Of a stretch of 64,000 nucleotides of DNA, positions 48,101 through 59,990 are shown piece after piece. Within the stretch, counting starts at the first letter, position 1. Every line of letters starts with the position of its first letter. The stretch is taken from the NCBI RefSeq assembly GCF_051014445.1, contig NW_027488369.1, positions 12,666,001 to 12,730,000 of the forward strand. The letters run 5' to 3'. The translations under genes were made by a program, and so were the position numbers. Under the pieces are notes generated by a model that did no database searches, had not been told where the DNA came from, and saw only the letters and a program-made list of their open reading frames with translations. This stretch comes from Colletes latitarsis (Eukaryota; Arthropoda; Insecta; Hymenoptera; Colletidae).

Positions 48101-50216
48101 CAAGTTAAGTCTGGGATAGGTCTGGGATTCGCTCTCATCAGGCTCATTCTTTCGCATATTTCTCATGCTTGATGGCTAGATCCTGGGTTATTTTCTGGTT
48201 TGGATCACATAGTAACGTGTTACCACACTGAAACAGTCGATTAAACCAGGTTTCGATCAATATTTTAGAGTATAACTCTTGTTAGGTCTAGGTTAGGCCT
48301 GGGATTTTCTCTGATCAGACTCATACTTTCGCATTCTTCACATACTTGTAAACGGATCCTGGGTTTTTTCTGGTTTGGATCACGTAGTAATGTGGTACCA
48401 CACTGAAACAGTCGATTAAACCTGGTTTCGATCAATATTTTAGACGATAACACAAGTTAAGTCTGGGATTGGTCTGGGATTTGACCTCATCAGACTCATA
48501 CTTTCGCACACTTCACATACTCGTTGAACAGATCCTGGGTTATTTTCTGGTTTGTATTACATAGTAATGTGGTACCACACTGAAACAGTCGATTAAACCT
48601 GGTTTCGATCAATATTTTTGAGGATAACGCATGTTAGGTCTGGGTTAGGCCGGGGATTTTCTCTCATCAGACACATACTTTCGCATTCTTCACATACTTG
48701 TTGAACGGATCCTGGGTTTTTACTGGTTTGGATCGTGTAGTAATGTGGTACCACACTGAAACATTCAATTGAACCTGGTCTTGATAAATATTTTAGAGGA
48801 TAACGCATGTTAGGGCTGGGTTAGGTCTGGGATTTTCACTCATCAGACTCATACTTTCGCATTCTTCACATACATGTTGAACGGATCCTGGGTTTTTTCT
48901 GGTTTGGATCACGTAGTAATGTGGGACCACACTGAAACAATCAAATAAACCTGGTCTTGATAAATATTTTAGAGGATAACGCATGTTAGGTCTGGGTTAG
49001 GTCTAGGATTTGCCCTCATCAGGCTCATACTTTCGCATATTTCTCATACTTCATGGCTAGATCCTGGGCTGTTTCTGGATTGTATCACGTAGTAATGTGG
49101 TACCACGCTGAAACAGTCAATTAAACCTGGTTTCGATCAATACTTTAGAGGATAACGCATGTTAGGTCTAGGATAGGTCTGGGATTTGCTGTCATCAGGC
49201 TCATTCTTTCGCATATTTCTCATGCTTGATGGCTAGATCCTGGGCTTTGTCTAGATTGCACCACGTAGTAATGTAGTACCACACTGAAACGGTCAATTAA
49301 TCCTGGTTTCGATCAATATTTTAGAGGATAACACATGTTAGGTGTAGGTTAGCCCTGGGAATTTCACTCATCAGACTCATACTTTCGCATTCTTCACATA
49401 CTTGTTGAACTGATCCTGGGTTTTTTCTGGTTTGGATCACGTAGTAATGTGGTACCACACTGAAACGGTCAATTAAACCTGGTTTCGATCAATATTTTAG
49501 AGGATAACGCAAGTTACGTCTGGGATAGGTCTAGGATTTGCCCTCATCCGGCTCTTACTTTCGCATATTTCTCATACTTCATGGCTAGATCCTAGGCTAT
49601 TTCCGGATTGGATCACGTAGTAAAGTGGTACCACACTGAAACATTCAATGAAACCTGGTCTGGATAAATATTTTAGAGGATAACGCATCTTAGGTCTGGG
49701 TTAGGTCTAAGATTTGCCCTCATCAGGCTCACAGTTTCGCGTTTTTCACATACTTGTTGAACAGATCATGGGTTTTTTCTGGATTGGATCACGTAGTAAT
49801 GTGGTACCACACTGAAACATTCAATTAAACCTGGTCCTGATAAATATTTTAGAGGATAACGCATGTTAGGTTTGGGTTAGGTCTAGGATTTGCCCTCATC
49901 AGGCTCATACTTTCGCATATTTCTCATACTTCAACGCTAGATCCTGGGCTGTTTCTGGATTGTATCACGTAGTAATGTGGTACCACGCTGAAACAGTCAA
50001 TTAAACCTGGTTTCGATCAATATTTTAGAGGATAACGCATGTTAGATCTAGGTTAGGTCTGGGATTTTCACTCATCAGACTCATTCTTTCGCATACTTCA
50101 CATACTTGTTGAACAGATCCTGGGTTTTTTCTGGTTTGGATCACGTAGTAAAGTGGTACCACACTGAAACAGTCGATTAAACCTGGTTTCGATCAATATT
50201 TTAGAGGATAACGCAA

Positions 50217-50230
50217 GTTAGGTCTGGGAT
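50217..50230 (+). repeat. Target-site duplication, left copy (copy 3)
   Basis: GTTAGGTCTGGGAT, the same 14 bp that flank the full-length element; its partner is 51138-51151. Confidence 0.9.
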
Positions 50231-50626
50231 CGGCTGGCACAGGTATTTTCCGGGCATGGCAGCTTCGGAAGATACCTGTGCCGGATAGGGAAGGAGCCGA
50301 CGGCGCGTTGCTGTCACTGTGACGCTGAGCAGGACACGGCGGATCATACCCTGGAGGTATGCCCCGCGTGGGAGGGGGAGCGCCGTGTCCTGGTCGGCGT
50401 CGTCGGGCGGGATGTCTCGCTGCCGGGCGTGGTGCGCGCCATGCTCGGCAGCGAGGAGAAGTGGAGGGCCGTGGCCTCCTTCTGCGAGAACGTAATGTTG
50501 CAGAAGGAGGCCGCGGGGAGGGAGCGCGAGCTTCAGCGGCGCACTGAAGCTCGCGCTCGTGCGGTGGCCCGAGGTCGTCGCCCGGTCGCGAGGCGTCGCG
50601 GGCGGCCGCCTCGGCGTGGCGGATGA
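50231..50626 (+). pseudogene. ORF2 C-terminal fragment (copy 3)
   Basis: The last 131 codons of ORF2 in the original frame, beginning at Arg930 of the full protein and ending at TGA. It keeps the C-terminal CCHC finger, with Leu958 changed to His (still C-x2-C-x8-H-x4-C), and the Arg-rich tail; Ala is replaced by Thr in QRRTEARA. There is no start codon, endonuclease or reverse transcriptase, so it is non-functional. Confidence 0.93.
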
Positions 50627-51111
50627 CCTAGGCTGGGAGGGGGGTCCTGAGGGGACCCTCCTCCCGCCAGGCGGCGCCGGGTCGGACCGGTTGGGGGTAG
50701 GAGTGCCTCCCCCTACCGGTCCGACGCAAGGGGAGGCACCCTCGGCGGTCTGGTGCGGCCATGAACGCCCGGCCGCCGAGGGGTGGAAACGGGGTCGCGG
50801 GCGGTTGCGAGTTTGGGCTCGCAGCCGCCACTAAACGCGGCCCCGTCCCGCCGCTATGAGGCAGTGTGTCTACTGGGGGGACCGATTGTCCCCCCGGGGG
50901 ATGGGCGCGAAAGCGCGGGCACGGGGAGGATACCGGAAGAATGCTTCGAGCGATTCCCGGTATCCTCCCAAAGCGTGCCGAAGGGTCACCGTGGGGTTTT
51001 TAGTGGGTAGGTCCCGCGCCTGTCGTTGTACGGGCGCGGGGAATCCCACACACCCCTCCCACCTCTCCCCAAGGAGGTGGGAGGGAGTCTTTCGAAGATT
51101 TTCCCCACGAC
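50627..51111 (+). promoter_or_regulatory. 3' UTR of copy 3, lacking one hairpin arm
   Basis: 485 nt corresponding to 14777-15292 minus 31 bp. The missing piece includes the 5' arm (ATAGCGGCGGGA) of the hairpin at 15002-15038, while the 3' arm TCCCGCCGCTAT remains. The other hairpins are kept. Confidence 0.8.
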
Positions 51112-51137
51112 AAAAAAAAAAAAAAAAAAAAAAAAAA

Positions 51138-54100
51138 GTTAGGTCTGGGATAGGTCTGGGATTTGACCTCATCAGACTCATACTTTCGCACACTTCACAT
51201 ACTCCTTGAACAGATCCTGGGTTATTTTCTGGTTTGTATCACATAGTAATGTGGTACCACACTGAAACAGTCGATTAAACCTGGTTTCGATCAATATTTT
51301 TGAGGATAACGCATGTTAGGTCTAGGTTAGCCCTGGGAATTTCACTCATCAGACTCATACTTTCGCATTCTTCACATACTTGTTGAACTGATCCTGGGTT
51401 TTTTCTGGTTTGGATCACGTAGTAATGTGGTACCACACTGAAACAGTCGATTAAACCTGGTTTCGATCAATATTTTAGAGGATAACGCATGTTAGATCTA
51501 GGTTAGGTCTGGGATTTGCCCTCATCAGACTCATTCTTTCGCATTCTTCACATACTTGTTGAACAGATCCTGGGTTTTTTCTGGTTTGGATCACGTAGTA
51601 AAGTGGTACCACACTGAAACAGTCGATTAAACCTGGTTTCGATCAATATTTTAGAGGATAACGCAAGTTAGGTCTGGGATAGGTCTGGGATTTGACCTCA
51701 TCAGACTCATACTTTCGCACACTTCACATACTCCTTGAACAGATCCTGGGTTATTTTCTGGTTTGGATCACGTAGTAATGTGGTACCACACTGAAACGGT
51801 CAATTAAACCTGGTTTCGATCAATATTTTAGAGGATAACGCAAGTTACGTCTGGGATAGGTCTAGGATTTGCCCTCATCCGGCTCTTACTTTCGCATATT
51901 TCTCATACTTCATGGCTAGATCCTGGGTTATTTTCTGGTTTGGATCACGTAGTAATGTGGTACCACACTGAAACAGTCGACTAAACAAGGTTTCGATCAA
52001 TATTTTACAGGATAACGCATGTTAGATCTAGGTTAGGTCTGGGATTTTCACTCATCAGACTCATTCTTTCGCATTCTTCACATACTTGTTGAACAGATCC
52101 TGGGTTTTTTCTGGTTTGGATCACGTAGTAAAGTGGTACCACACTGAAACAGTAGATTAAACCTGGTCTCGATCAATATTTTAGAGAATAATTCATGTTA
52201 GGTCTAGGTTAGGTCTGGGATTTGCTCTCATGAGGCTCATTCTTTCGCATATTTCTCATACTTGATGGCTAGACCCTGGGCTTTTTCTGGATTGCATCAC
52301 GTAGTAATGAAGTACAACACTGAAACAGTCAATTAAACCTGCTTTCCATCAATATCTTAGAGGACAACGCAAGTTAGGTCTGGGATATGTCTGGGATTTG
52401 CCCTCATCAGGCTCATACTTTCGCGTTTTTCACATACTCGTTGAACAGATCCTGGGTTATTTTCTGATTTGGATCACATAGTAATGTGGTACCACACTGA
52501 AACAGTCGATTAAACCAGGTTTCGATCAATATTTTTGAGGATAACGCATGTTAGGTCTAGGTTAGGCCTGGGATTTTCACTAATCAGACTCATACTTTCG
52601 CATTCTTCACATACTTGTTGAACGGATCCTGGGTTTTTTCTGGTTTGGATCACGTAGTAATGTGGGACCACACTGAAACAGTCAATTAAACCTGGTTTCG
52701 ATCAATATTTTTGAGGAAAACGCAAGTTAAGTCTGGGATAGGTCTGGGATTTGCTCTCATCAGGCTCATTCTTTCGCATATTTCTCATGCTTGATGGCTA
52801 GATCCAGGGTTATTTTCTGGTTTGGATCACATAGTAATGTGTTACCACACTGAAACAGTCGATTAAACCAGGTTTCGATCAATATTTTAGAGTATAACTC
52901 TTGTTAGGTCTAGGTTAGGCCTGGGATTTTCTCTGATCAGACTCATACTTTCGCATTCTTCACATACTTGTAAACGGATCCTGGGTTTTTACTGGTTTGG
53001 ATCGTGTAGTAATGTGGTACCACACTGAAACATTCAATTAAACCTGGTCTTGATAAATATTTTAGAGGATAACGCATGTTAGGGCTGGGTTAGGTCTGGG
53101 ATTTTCACTCATCAGACTCATACTTTCGCATTCTTCACATACATGTTGAACGGATCCTGGGTTTTTTCTGGTTTGGATCACGTAGTAATGTGGGACCACA
53201 CTGAAACAATCAAATAAACCTGGTCTTGATAAATATTTTAGAGGATAACGCATGTTAGGTCTGGGTTAGGTCTAGGATTTGCCCTCATCAGGCTCATACT
53301 TTCGCATACTTCTCATACTTCATGGCTACATCCTGGGCTGTTTCTGGATTGTATCACGTAGTAATGTGGTACCACGCTGAAACAGTCAATTAAACCTGGT
53401 TTCGATCAATACTTTAGAGGATAACGCATGTTAGGTCTAGGATAGGTCTGGGATTTGCTGTCATCAGGCTCATTCTTTCGCATATTTCTCATGCTTGATG
53501 GCTAGATCCTGGGCTTTGTCTAAATTGCACCACGTAGTAATGTAGTACCACACTGAAACGGTCAATTAATCCTGGTTTCGATCAATATTTTAGAGGATAA
53601 CACATGTTAGGTGTAGGTTAGCCCTGGGAATTTCACTCATCAGACTCATACTTTCGCATTCTTCACATACTTGTTGAACTGATCCTGGGTTTTTTCTGGT
53701 TTGGATCACGTAGTAATGTGGTACCACACTGAAACGGTCAATTAAACCTGGTTTCGATCAATATTTTAGAGGATAACGCAAGTTACGTCTGGGATAGGTC
53801 TAGGATTTGCCCTCATCCGGCTCTTACTTTCGCATATTTCTCATACTTCATGGCTAGATCCTAGGCTATTTCCGGATTGGATCACGTAGTAAAGTGGTAC
53901 CACACTGAAACATTCAATGAAACCTGGTCTGGATAAATATTTTAGAGGATAACACATCTTAGGTCTGGGTTAGGTCTAAGATTTGCCCTCATCAGGCTCA
54001 CAGTTTCGCGTTTTTCACATACTTGTTGAACAGATCATGGGTTTTTTCTGGATTGGATCACGTAGTAATGTGGTACCACACTGAAACATTCAATTAAACC

Positions 54101-57100
54101 TGGTCCTGATAAATATTTTAGAGGATAACGCATGTTAGGTTTGGGTTAGGTCTAGGATTTGCCCTCATCAGGCTCATACTTTCGCATATTTCTCATACTT
54201 CAACGCTAGATCCTGGGCTGTTTCTGGATTGTATCACGTAGTAATGTGGTACCACGCTGAAACAGTCAATTAAACCTGGTTTCGATCAATATTTTAGAGG
54301 ATAACGCAAGTTAGGTCTGGGATAGGTCTGAGATTCGCCCTAATCAGGCTCATACTTTCGCGTTTTTCACGTACCTGTTGAACTGATCCTGGGTTTTTTC
54401 TGGTTTGGATCACGTAGTAATGTGGTACCACACTGAAACAGTCGATTAAACCTGGTTTCGATCAATATTTTAGAGGATAACGCAAGTTAGGTCTGGGATA
54501 GGTCTGGGATTTCACCTCATCAGACTCATACTTTCGCACCCTTCACATACTCGTTGAACAGATCCTGGGTTATTTTCTGGTTTGGATCACATAGTAATGT
54601 GGTACCACACTTAAACTGTCGATTAAACCAGGTTTCAATCAATATTTTTGAGGATAACGCATGTTAGGTCTAGGTTAGGTCTGGGATTTGCTCTCATGAG
54701 GCTCATTCTTTCGCATATTTCTCATACTTGATGGCTAGACCCTGGGTTATTTTCTGGTTTGGATCACGTAGTTATGTGGTACCACACTGAAACAGTCGAC
54801 TAAACAAGGTTTCGATCAATATTTTAGAGGATAACGCAAGTTAGGTCTGGGATAGGTCTGAGATTCGCCCTAATCAGGCTCATACTTTCGCGTTTTTCAC
54901 GTACCTGTTGAACTGATCCTGGGTTTTTTCTGGTTTGGATCACGTAGTAATGTGGTACCACACTGAAACAGTCGATTAAACCTGGTTTCGATCAATATTT
55001 TTGAGGAAAACGCAAGTTAAGTCTGGGATAGGTCTGGGATTTGCTCTCATCAGGCTCATTCTTTCGCATATTTCTCATGCTTGATGGCTAGATCCTGGGT
55101 TATTTTCTGGTTTGGATCACATAGTAATGTGTTACCACACTGAAACAGTCGATTAAACCAGGTTTCGATCAATATTTTAGAGTATAACTCATGTTAGGTC
55201 TAGGTTAGGCCTGGGATTTTCTCTGATCAGACTCATACTTTCGCATTCTTCACATACTTGTAAACGGATCCTGGGTTTTTTCTGGTTTGGATCACGTAGT
55301 AATGTGGTACCACACTGAAACAGTCGATTAAACCTGGTTTCGATCAATATTTTAGACGATAACACAAGTTAAGTCTGGGATTGGTCTGGGATTTGACCTC
55401 ATCAGACTCATACTTTCGCACACTTCACATACTCGTTGAACAGATCCTGGGTTATTTTCTGGTTTGTATCACATAGTAATGTGGTACCACACTGAAACAG
55501 TCGATTAAACCTGGTTTCGATCAATATTTTTGAGGATAACGCATGTTAGGTCTAGGTTAGCCCTGGGAATTTCACTCATCAGACTCATACTTTCGCATTC
55601 TTCACATACTTGTTGAACTGATCCTGGGTTTTTTCTGGTTTGGATCACGTAGTAATGTGGTACCACACTGAAACAGTCGATTAAACCTGGTTTCGATCAA
55701 TATTTTAGAGGATAACGCATGTTAGATCTAGGTTAGGTCTGGGATTTTCACTCATCAGACTCATTCTTTCGCATTCTTCACATACTTGTTGAACAGATCC
55801 TGGGTTTTTTCTGGTTTGGATCACGTAGTAAAGTGGTACCACACTGAAACAGTCGATTAAACCTGGTTTCGATCAATATTTTAGAGGATAACGCAAGTTA
55901 GGTCTGGGATAGGTCTGGGATTTGACCTCATCAGACTCATACTTTCGCACACTTCACATACTCCTTGAACAGATCCTGGGTTATTTTCTGGTTTGGATCA
56001 CGTAGTAATGTGGTACCACACTGAAACGGTCAATTAAACCTGGTTTCGATCAATATTTTAGAGGATAACGCAAGTTACGTCTGGGATAGGTCTAGGATTT
56101 GCCCTCATCCGGCTCTTACTTTCGCATATTTCTCATACTTCATGGCTAGATCCTGGGTTATTTTCTGGTTTGGATCACGTAGTAATGTGGTACCACACTG
56201 AAACAGTCGACTAAACAAGGTTTCGATCAATATTTTAGAGGATAACGCATGTTAGATCTAGGTTAGGTCTGGGATTTTCACTCATCAGACTCATTCTTTC
56301 GCATTCTTCACATACTTGTTGAACAGATCCTGGGTTTTTTCTGGTTTGGATTACGTACTAAAGTGGTACCACACTGAAACAGTAGATTAAACCTGGTCTC
56401 GATCAATATTTTAGAGAATAATACATGTTAGGTCTAGGTTAGGTCTGGGATTTGCTCTCATGAGGCTCATTCTTTCGCATATTTCTCATACTTGATGGCT
56501 AGACCCTGGGCTTTTTCTGGATTGCATCACGTAGTAATGAAGTACAACACTGAAACAGTCAATTAAACCTGCTTTCCATCAATATCTTAGAGGACAACGC
56601 AAGTTAGGTCTGGGATATGTCTGGGATTTGCCCTCATCAGGCTCATACTTTCGCGTTTTTCACATACTCGTTGAACAGATCCTGGGTTATTTTCTGGTTT
56701 GGATCACATAGTAATGTGGTACCACACTGAAACAGTCGATTAAACCAGGTTTCGATCAATATATTTGAGGATAACGTATGTTAGGTCTAGGTTAGGCCTG
56801 GGATTTTCACTAATCAGACTCATGCTTTCGCATTCTTCACATACTTGTTGAACGGATCCTGGGTTTTTTCTGGTTTGGATCACGTAGTAATGTGGGGCCA
56901 CACTGAAACAGTCAATTAAATCTGGTTTCGATCAATATTTTTGAGGAAAACGCAAGTTAAGTCTGGGATAGGTCTGGGATTTGCTCTCATCAGGCTCATT
57001 CTTTCGCATATTTCTCATGCTTGATGGCTAGATCCTGGGTTATTTTCTGGTTTGGATCACATAGTAACGTGTTACCACACTGAAACAGTCGATTAAACCA

Positions 57101-59082
57101 GGTTTCGATCAATATTTTAGAGTATAACTCTTGTTAGGTCTAGGTTAGGCCTGGGATTTTCTCTGATCAGACTCATACTTTCGCATTCTTCACATACTTG
57201 TAAACGGATCCTGGGTTTTTTCTGGTTTGGATCACGTAGTAATGTGGTACCACACTGAAACAGTCGATTAAACCTGGTTTCGATCAATATTTTAGACGAT
57301 AACACAAGTTAAGTCTGGGATTGGTCTGGGATTTGACCTCATCAGACTCATACTTTCGCACACTTCACATACTCGTTGAACAGATCCTGGGTTATTTTCT
57401 GGTTTGTATTACATAGTAATGTGGTACCACACTGAAACAGTCGATTAAACCTGGTTTCGATCAATATTTTTGAGGATAACGCATGTTAGGTCTGGGTTAG
57501 GCCGGGGATTTTCTCTCATCAGACACATACTTTCGCATTCTTCACATACTTGTTGAACGGATCCTGGGTTTTTACTGGTTTGGATCGTGTAGTAATGTGG
57601 TACCACACTGAAACATTCAATTGAACCTGGTCTTGATAAATATTTTAGAGGATAACGCATGTTAGGGCTGGGTTAGGTCTGGGATTTTCACTCATCAGAC
57701 TCATACTTTCGCATTCTTCACATACATGTTGAACGGATCCTGGGTTTTTTCTGGTTTGGATCACGTAGTAATGTGGGACCACACTGAAACAATCAAATAA
57801 ACCTGGTCTTGATAAATATTTTAGAGGATAACGCATGTTAGGTCTGGGTTAGGTCTAGGATTTGCCCTCATCAGGCTCATACTTTCGCATATTTCTCATA
57901 CTTCATGGCTAGATCCTGGGCTGTTTCTGGATTGTATCACGTAGTAATGTGGTACCACGCTGAAACAGTCAATTAAACCTGGTTTCGATCAATACTTTAG
58001 AGGATAACGCATGTTAGGTCTAGGATAGGTCTGGGATTTGCTGTCATCAGGCTCATTCTTTCGCATATTTCTCATGCTTGATGGCTAGATCCTGGGCTTT
58101 GTCTAGATTGCACCACGTAGTAATGTAGTACCACACTGAAACGGTCAATTAATCCTGGTTTCGATCAATATTTTAGAGGATAACACATGTTAGGTGTAGG
58201 TTAGCCCTGGGAATTTCACTCATCAGACTCATACTTTCGCATTCTTCACATACTTGTTGAACTGATCCTGGGTTTTTTCTGGTTTGGATCACGTAGTAAT
58301 GTGGTACCACACTGAAACGGTCAATTAAACCTGGTTTCGATCAATATTTTAGAGGATAACGCAAGTTACGTCTGGGATAGGTCTAGGATTTGCCCTCATC
58401 CGGCTCTTACTTTCGCATATTTCTCATACTTCATGGCTAGATCCTAGGCTATTTCCGGATTGGATCACGTAGTAAAGTGGTACCACACTGAAACATTCAA
58501 TGAAACCTGGTCTGGATAAATATTTTAGAGGATAACGCATCTTAGGTCTGGGTTAGGTCTAAGATTTGCCCTCATCAGGCTCACAGTTTCGCGTTTTTCA
58601 CATACTTGTTGAACAGATCATGGGTTTTTTCTGGATTGGATCACGTAGTAATGTGGTACCACACTGAAACATTCAATTAAACCTGGTCCTGATAAATATT
58701 TTAGAGGATAACGCATGTTAGGTTTGGGTTAGGTCTAGGATTTGCCCTCATCAGGCTCATACTTTCGCATATTTCTCATACTTCAACGCTAGATCCTGGG
58801 CTGTTTCTGGATTGTATCACGTAGTAATGTGGTACCACGCTGAAACAGTCAATTAAACCTGGTTTCGATCAATATTTTAGAGGATAACGCATGTTAGATC
58901 TAGGTTAGGTCTGGGATTTTCACTCATCAGACTCATTCTTTCGCATACTTCACATACTTGTTGAACAGATCCTGGGTTTTTTCTGGTTTGGATCACGTAG
59001 TAAAGTGGTACCACACTGAAACAGTCGATTAAACCTGGTTTCGATCAATATTTTAGAGGATAACGCAAGTTAGGTCTGGGAT
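51138..59082. repeat. 176-bp satellite array, segment 3 (about 45 monomers)
   Basis: Begins with the right target duplication of copy 3 (51138-51151) and ends with the left target duplication of copy 4 (59069-59082). It is the repeat period of the 8.85-kb duplication minus the element. No gene or other feature is seen in it. Confidence 0.97.
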
Positions 59083-59478
59083 CGGCTGGCACAGGTATTT
59101 TCCGGGCATGGCAGCTTCGGAAGATACCTGTGCCGGATAGGGAAGGAGCCGACGGCGCGTTGCTGTCACTGTGACGCTGAGCAGGACACGGCGGATCATA
59201 CCCTGGAGGTATGCCCCGCGTGGGAGGGGGAGCGCCGTGTCCTGGTCGGCGTCGTCGGGCGGGATGTCTCGCTGCCGGGCGTGGTGCGCGCCATGCTCGG
59301 CAGCGAGGAGAAGTGGAGGGCCGTGGCCTCCTTCTGCGAGAACGTAATGTTGCAGAAGGAGGCCGCGGGGAGGGAGCGCGAGCTTCAGCGGCGCACTGAA
59401 GCTCGCGCTCGTGCGGTGGCCCGAGGTCGTCGCCCGGTCGCGAGGCGTCGCGGGCGGCCGCCTCGGCGTGGCGGATGA
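59083..59478 (+). pseudogene. ORF2 C-terminal fragment (copy 4)
   Basis: Identical in extent to the copy 3 fragment: 131 in-frame codons with the C-terminal CCHC finger and Arg-rich tail, ending at TGA (59476-59478). It is non-functional. Confidence 0.93.
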
Positions 59479-59963
59479 CCTAGGCTGGGAGGGGGGTCCT
59501 GAGGGGACCCTCCTCCCGCCAGGCGGCGCCGGGTCGGACCGGTTGGGGGTAGGAGTGCCTCCCCCTACCGGTCCGACGCAAGGGGAGGCACCCTCGGCGG
59601 TCTGGTGCGGCCATGAACGCCCGGCCGCCGAGGGGTGGAAACGGGGTCGCGGGCGGTTGCGAGTTTGGGCTCGCAGCCGCCACTAAACGCGGCCCCGTCC
59701 CGCCGCTATGAGGCAGTGTGTCTACTGGGGGGACCGATTGTCCCCCCGGGGGATGGGCGCGAAAGCGCGGGCACGGGGAGGATACCGGAAGAATGCTTCG
59801 AGCGATTCCCGGTATCCTCCCAAAGCGTGCCGAAGGGTCACCGTGGGGTTTTTAGTGGGTAGGTCCCGCGCCTGTCGTTGTACGGGCGCGGGGAATCCCA
59901 CACACCCCTCCCACCTCTCCCCAAGGAGGTGGGAGGGAGTCTTTCGAAGATTTTCCCCACGAC
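59479..59963 (+). promoter_or_regulatory. 3' UTR of copy 4, lacking one hairpin arm
   Basis: Same 485-nt structured tail as copy 3, with the same missing hairpin arm. Confidence 0.8.
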
Positions 59964-59990
59964 AAAAAAAAAAAAAAAAAAAAAAAAAAA

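Larger units (their letters stand above)
15326..50230. repeat. 176-bp satellite array, segment 2 (about 198 monomers)
   Basis: An uninterrupted tandem array in one orientation, with the same landmarks as segment 1. Individual monomers differ by scattered substitutions and a few short indels, such as TTGTAAACGG for TTGTTGAACGG (43768, 48350) and an extra CACA in GACTCACATAC (17301, 21358). Superimposed on the 176-bp period are long duplications, listed separately. No gene, RNA gene or unrelated insertion is visible in these 35 kb. The short minus-strand open frames all repeat the same monomer-derived peptide. The segment ends in GTTAGGTCTGGGAT at 50217-50230, the left target duplication of copy 3. 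Confidence 0.97.
50231..51137 (+). mobile_element. 5'-truncated R1-clade retrotransposon (copy 3, 907 bp)
   Basis: Matches the full-length element from 14381 to its end and finishes in a 26-nt poly(A) (51112-51137). The 5' truncation is clean, with no extra bases between GGGAT of the target and CGGCTGG of the element. The 3' UTR lacks 31 bp present in the full copy (between two GGCCCC repeats; junction near 50845). It also has CGGACCGG where the full copy has CTGACCGG, restoring a perfect 10-bp stem. These differences show it came from a different source element. Severe 5' truncation is typical of incomplete reverse transcription. Confidence 0.95.
46110..54745. repeat. 8.85-kb tandem segmental duplication, unit 1 (contains copy 3)
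   Basis: Collinear with 54962-63598 at an offset of 8,852 bp, becoming 8,853 after the poly(A). It includes the retrotransposon fragment 50231-51137 and both its target repeats. Boundaries are approximate: identity begins around GTACCACACTGAAAC at 46102-46115 and fails near 54740, where TTATTTTCTGG replaces CTTTTTCTGG. Confidence 0.85.
59083..59990 (+). mobile_element. 5'-truncated R1-clade retrotransposon (copy 4, 908 bp)
   Basis: Same truncation point, same 31-bp deletion and same substitutions as copy 3, in duplicated flanking satellite; the only length difference I see is one extra A in the tail (27 versus 26). It arose by duplication of the host array, not by a new insertion. Flanking repeats are 59069-59082 and 59991-60004. 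Confidence 0.95.

Noticed and set aside
15326..50230. CRISPR-like repetition
   Set aside because: The repeats are contiguous 176-bp monomers with no unique spacers and no associated genes.
50559..50834. Open frames of 60-139 codons in the 3' UTRs (also near 14709-15330 and 59411-59995)
   Set aside because: They overlap the hairpin-rich untranslated tail in non-ORF2 frames, and some run into the poly(A) to give poly-Lys or, on the other strand, poly-Phe.
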